Source: Lujinxingia litoralis (GTDB lineage Bacteria; Myxococcota_A; Bradymonadia; Bradymonadales; Bradymonadaceae). Taken from it: a stretch of 64,000 nt of DNA. The position numbers and the translations under genes are program-made. The notes beneath the pieces are model-generated. The model ran no database searches and was not told the DNA's origin. It saw nothing but the letters and a program-made list of their open reading frames with translations. Location of the stretch: NCBI RefSeq assembly GCF_003260125.1, contig NZ_QHKO01000011.1, positions 87,568-151,567 on the forward strand, given 5' to 3'. Of the stretch, positions 61,488 through 64,000 are shown one piece after another; the first letter of the stretch is position 1, and every line of letters begins with the position of its first letter.

Positions 61488-63908
61488 ATGTTGGTGCGTA
61501 TGAAGAACGCGAAAAAGATCGCCATGTGGGCCGGGCTGGGGCTGTGTGCCCTGGCCAGCGCGGGGTGTGAGGAGCAGGTTCGCTCCTCACCACAGGGGCT
61601 CAACGGTCCGGTGGCCCTGGCCGTCGTCGACGGCCAGGTCTGTCTGCCGAGCGTCGATGGGGAGGACTTCTCGATCGCGTCGCGGCCGCTGCCCCGGTGC
61701 GAGGATATGGCCAACCCCCGGGGGTTCGGGCTGGTCGTCAATGAGATCAGCGGCAAGCTCGGGGTGGTGGCGCTGGCCAGCGATCCGCCACGTCTGGTCA
61801 ACCTCGATACCCGGGTGCCCGGAGTGACCCAGATCGAGGTGGGCACCCGGCCGGTCGATGTGACGGTGAGTGGGCAGGGCACCGCAGCGCTGGTGGCCAA
61901 CCAGGGCGATCGGAGCCTGACCGGCGTCGATCTCTGGACGCTGCGCCCGCTCTCGGAGCCCATCGCGCTGCCCGGCACCCCGCTGGCGCTGGAGAGTTTT
62001 GAAGACGCCGGCGCTCCGACTGTGGCGGCGCTCCTGGCCCAGCCCAACCTGCTGTGGGTGGCCCCCGGGCTCAGCTGCGAGCGCCCCGCCGACGCCGTGG
62101 ATCGCCGCGATCACGAGCCGGTGGACTGCACCCGGGCCTCCGGTGAGGCGGTGGAGGTGGCGCTCCCGGGGCAGCCGGCCGATCTGAACATCGATCAGGA
62201 GGCCGGAATGGCCGCGGTGGTCTACCGCGACCGGGCCGATCTCTCCCTGATCGCGCTCACCGACGAGGCCCTGGGCGATCAGAGCTGCCTGGAGGGCGAC
62301 GCCGCCCCCTGCGAGGTTGCCCGCATCGACTGGGGCGGGGAAGAGGGCTCGATCTGGGGGGCGAATCAGGTGGCCTTCGATCCCACCGGCGCCTTTATCT
62401 ACGTGCTCGAGTCGGCGGAGCGGCAGGTGCTGGTCATCGATCGCCCCAATCGCACGCTCATCGACGCCCGTCAGGCCAGCGAGCCCGCCACGGTGGGCGC
62501 CACCGAGATCGGGGGCATCGCCCTGGTGCGTCAGCCCCTGGCCATGGTCCCGGTGCTGGAGCGTCGCGTACTTAACGAGGGGCCCACGGCCCTGGTGGCT
62601 CACCGCTACGGGCTGCAGGTCGCCTCGGATAACGGGAGCCTGTACCGGGTCGACGTGCTCGATGTGGAGTGCGCCTTTGAGGCGCCCCAGGGCCTCTTGA
62701 GCGACGCCGAGTTCCGGGGGGACCCCGAGCTCCGAGACGCCCACCCGGAGGCGCGCTGTCTGGAGCTGCCGGCCCTGCCGCTGGCCAGCGCCGAGGAAGC
62801 CGCCGATCTCAGCGATTCGGCGCTTCTGGCGCGTCGGGTGATCACCGCCGAGACGCACACCCTGGCGATCACCCCGATCTTTGCCCTGCGCGACGCCAAC
62901 AGCGCCCAGGGCCGCCTGGTCGGGCGCGCGAGCTGTGAGCAGCCCGAGGCCCTGCGCGAGGCGATGAGCCAGGCCGCTGCCGGCTCCCAGATCACCCTGG
63001 GCTGTGGCTCTCCGCTCATCGATCAGCCGGTGGCTCTGGAGGTGCCCGACGACCTGCGCAACTACATCGATGCGCCCCGCGCCGATCTGCTGGAGCTGGC
63101 CCGCGCGCAGCTTAGCGTGGAGGAGGGGCAGGTGAACGCCGAGATCCAGCGCCAGGTCTTTGATGTGCGCCTGCGCAACGAGCGCTGGACCCTGACCTAC
63201 GAAGGGGCGCTCCCGGCGGTGGGGTCTGCGGAGCGCGGGCTGATCGCGCGCGAGACCCCGGGACACTTCCTCTCCGGCGGCATCGACTACTGCGGCGCCG
63301 GGGTCGAGGTGGGGGATCGCCTCCGCATCCTCTCCTCGCCGGGCGACGGCGCGGGCTGCGCGGGATTTGCCGGTGATGAGGGCTTTTTGACCTACGAGAT
63401 CACCGCGGTGGGGGCGACCTCGTTGACGATCGCCCCGCTGGCCGGTGCCGACACCGCGCAGTCTCTCCCCACCCGGGAGTGCTTCGATCAGGGCCTGCGC
63501 TACGAGGTACGCCCCGACGCGCAGTGGATCGCCGTGGGTGAGCAGAGCGGCTTTGCCTCGGTGTGGGAGCGCGATGGGGAGTCCTGCGTGCGCAAGGACG
63601 AGGCTGATCTGGGCCGGCTGCAAGGGCGGGTGGCCTCGGGCCAGGTCTGGGAGGGGCCTTATCTGACCTTGCGCATCCGCGAGGGTGAGGTGGGCGCGCG
63701 GGAGGGGCTGAGCTACACCTTCCGCGTCGACCGGGCGTTTAGCGTGGCGGGCCTCTCGCTGGGCACGGCGCTGCCGGCCGAGCTGGTGCTCATCGACGAT
63801 GTCGGCGTCGGCTCCCAGCTGGCCCTGGTCGATACCGGCACCAGCACCGTGTACGTGGTGCCCCTGGATCGCGTGGGCGTGGGCAGCGCCGGAACCTTCG
63901 TGCGCTGA
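61488..63908 (+). CDS. Large propeller lipoprotein
   Basis: 806 residues from ATG 61488 (GGAG upstream). Signal peptide with lipobox ASAGC. Propeller-type repeats in the first ~350 residues (VTVSGQGTAALVANQGDRS, VAFDPTGAFIYVLESAERQVLVID). The C-terminal ~350 residues form a separate beta-rich region with several Cys. Related in layout to the preceding gene, suggesting the pair belong to one surface system. Followed by a strong terminator. Confidence 0.85.
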   Translation: MLVRMKNAKKIAMWAGLGLCALASAGCEEQVRSSPQGLNGPVALAVVDGQVCLPSVDGEDFSIASRPLPRCEDMANPRGFGLVVNEISGKLGVVALASDPPRLVNLDTRVPGVTQIEVGTRPVDVTVSGQGTAALVANQGDRSLTGVDLWTLRPLSEPIALPGTPLALESFEDAGAPTVAALLAQPNLLWVAPGLSCERPADAVDRRDHEPVDCTRASGEAVEVALPGQPADLNIDQEAGMAAVVYRDRADLSLIALTDEALGDQSCLEGDAAPCEVARIDWGGEEGSIWGANQVAFDPTGAFIYVLESAERQVLVIDRPNRTLIDARQASEPATVGATEIGGIALVRQPLAMVPVLERRVLNEGPTALVAHRYGLQVASDNGSLYRVDVLDVECAFEAPQGLLSDAEFRGDPELRDAHPEARCLELPALPLASAEEAADLSDSALLARRVITAETHTLAITPIFALRDANSAQGRLVGRASCEQPEALREAMSQAAAGSQITLGCGSPLIDQPVALEVPDDLRNYIDAPRADLLELARAQLSVEEGQVNAEIQRQVFDVRLRNERWTLTYEGALPAVGSAERGLIARETPGHFLSGGIDYCGAGVEVGDRLRILSSPGDGAGCAGFAGDEGFLTYEITAVGATSLTIAPLAGADTAQSLPTRECFDQGLRYEVRPDAQWIAVGEQSGFASVWERDGESCVRKDEADLGRLQGRVASGQVWEGPYLTLRIREGEVGAREGLSYTFRVDRAFSVAGLSLGTALPAELVLIDDVGVGSQLALVDTGTSTVYVVPLDRVGVGSAGTFVR

Positions 63909-63953
63909 GCGCCACACGGAGCACCGCATGAGCACGCCCAGGCCGGCGTGGAG

Positions 63954-63982
63954 GAAGGGGGCATGATGCCCCCTTCTTTTTT
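63954..63982 (+). terminator. Strong intrinsic terminator
   Basis: GAAGGGGGCAT (63954-63964) pairs with ATGCCCCCTTC (63966-63976), directly followed by TTTTTT. Textbook terminator for the two propeller lipoproteins. Confidence 0.9.
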
Positions 63983-64000
63983 GATCCGCTGTTACGGGAA

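Noticed and set aside
63928..63966. Twelve-residue open frame before the terminator
   Set aside because: Too short, no ribosome site, overlaps the terminator stem.

Overview
This is a GC-rich, densely coded 64 kb chromosomal stretch, read as a Gram-negative predatory or surface-active deltaproteobacterial-type lineage (Myxococcota/Bradymonadota-like). That placement is inferred from the gene content: many lipoproteins with Cys-rich or VWA domains, a hybrid PAS histidine kinase, a eukaryotic-type Ser/Thr kinase and a PP2C phosphatase, a PilZ protein with the RxxxR motif, a tricorn protease and an alkylglycerone-phosphate-synthase-like oxidase. I see no rRNA, tRNA, CRISPR array, insertion sequence, prophage or integrase.

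Layout. 1-5027 (-) is a giant lipoprotein that runs off the left edge. 5270-6481 (+) is a regulator carrying both LuxR-like and AraC-type HTH domains; its stop codon lies inside the first of three ~108-110 bp tandem hairpin repeats (6429-6753). 6966-17065 holds dusB, a hybrid kinase on the opposite strand, a surface metallopeptidase/propeller/barrel lipoprotein, pepF, a small basic lipoprotein and a DUF2914-like membrane protein. 17122-24891 has a NUDIX hydrolase, recD2, a secreted protein made of three copies of one domain, and an overlapping trio (membrane protein, SUOX-like/cytochrome c lipoprotein, SIS protein). 24905-33098 has a tricorn protease, a START-like protein overlapping a MobA-like gene, and the glyoxylate shunt (malate synthase, isocitrate lyase).

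33099-37096 is the most unusual part. Downstream of isocitrate lyase lies a perfect three-way-junction structure. It is followed by a promoter and a tight operon: sugar/alcohol-phosphate nucleotidyltransferase, CDP-alcohol phosphatidyltransferase, and an Ntn-hydrolase-like protein with a TPR-like tail. This looks like a dedicated route to a phosphodiester-linked polar compound or lipid head group, product unknown. 37194-41740 has PilZ, J-domain, M50B-like and Zn/Cd P-type ATPase genes.

41768-47417 (-) is a five-gene, mostly overlapping operon. It encodes a hypothetical protein, an AGPS-like FAD enzyme, a second FAD-binding subunit, a CCG-type Fe-S protein and a diacylglycerol-kinase-family lipid kinase. 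It has the gene order of glycolate oxidase GlcDEF but an AGPS-type active-site motif, which suggests ether-lipid metabolism coupled to an electron carrier. 47557-57021 has an RlmI-like methyltransferase, a degenerate sensor kinase, a pentaheme cytochrome, RapZ with a PP2C phosphatase, an MJ1255-like glycosyltransferase and a zinc-ribbon/kinase/WD40 protein. 57259-63908 holds a VWA lipoprotein, rpsR-rpmG (both cysteine-free) and two beta-propeller lipoproteins, ending in a strong terminator.

Functions are assigned from motifs and family knowledge alone; no database search was possible.
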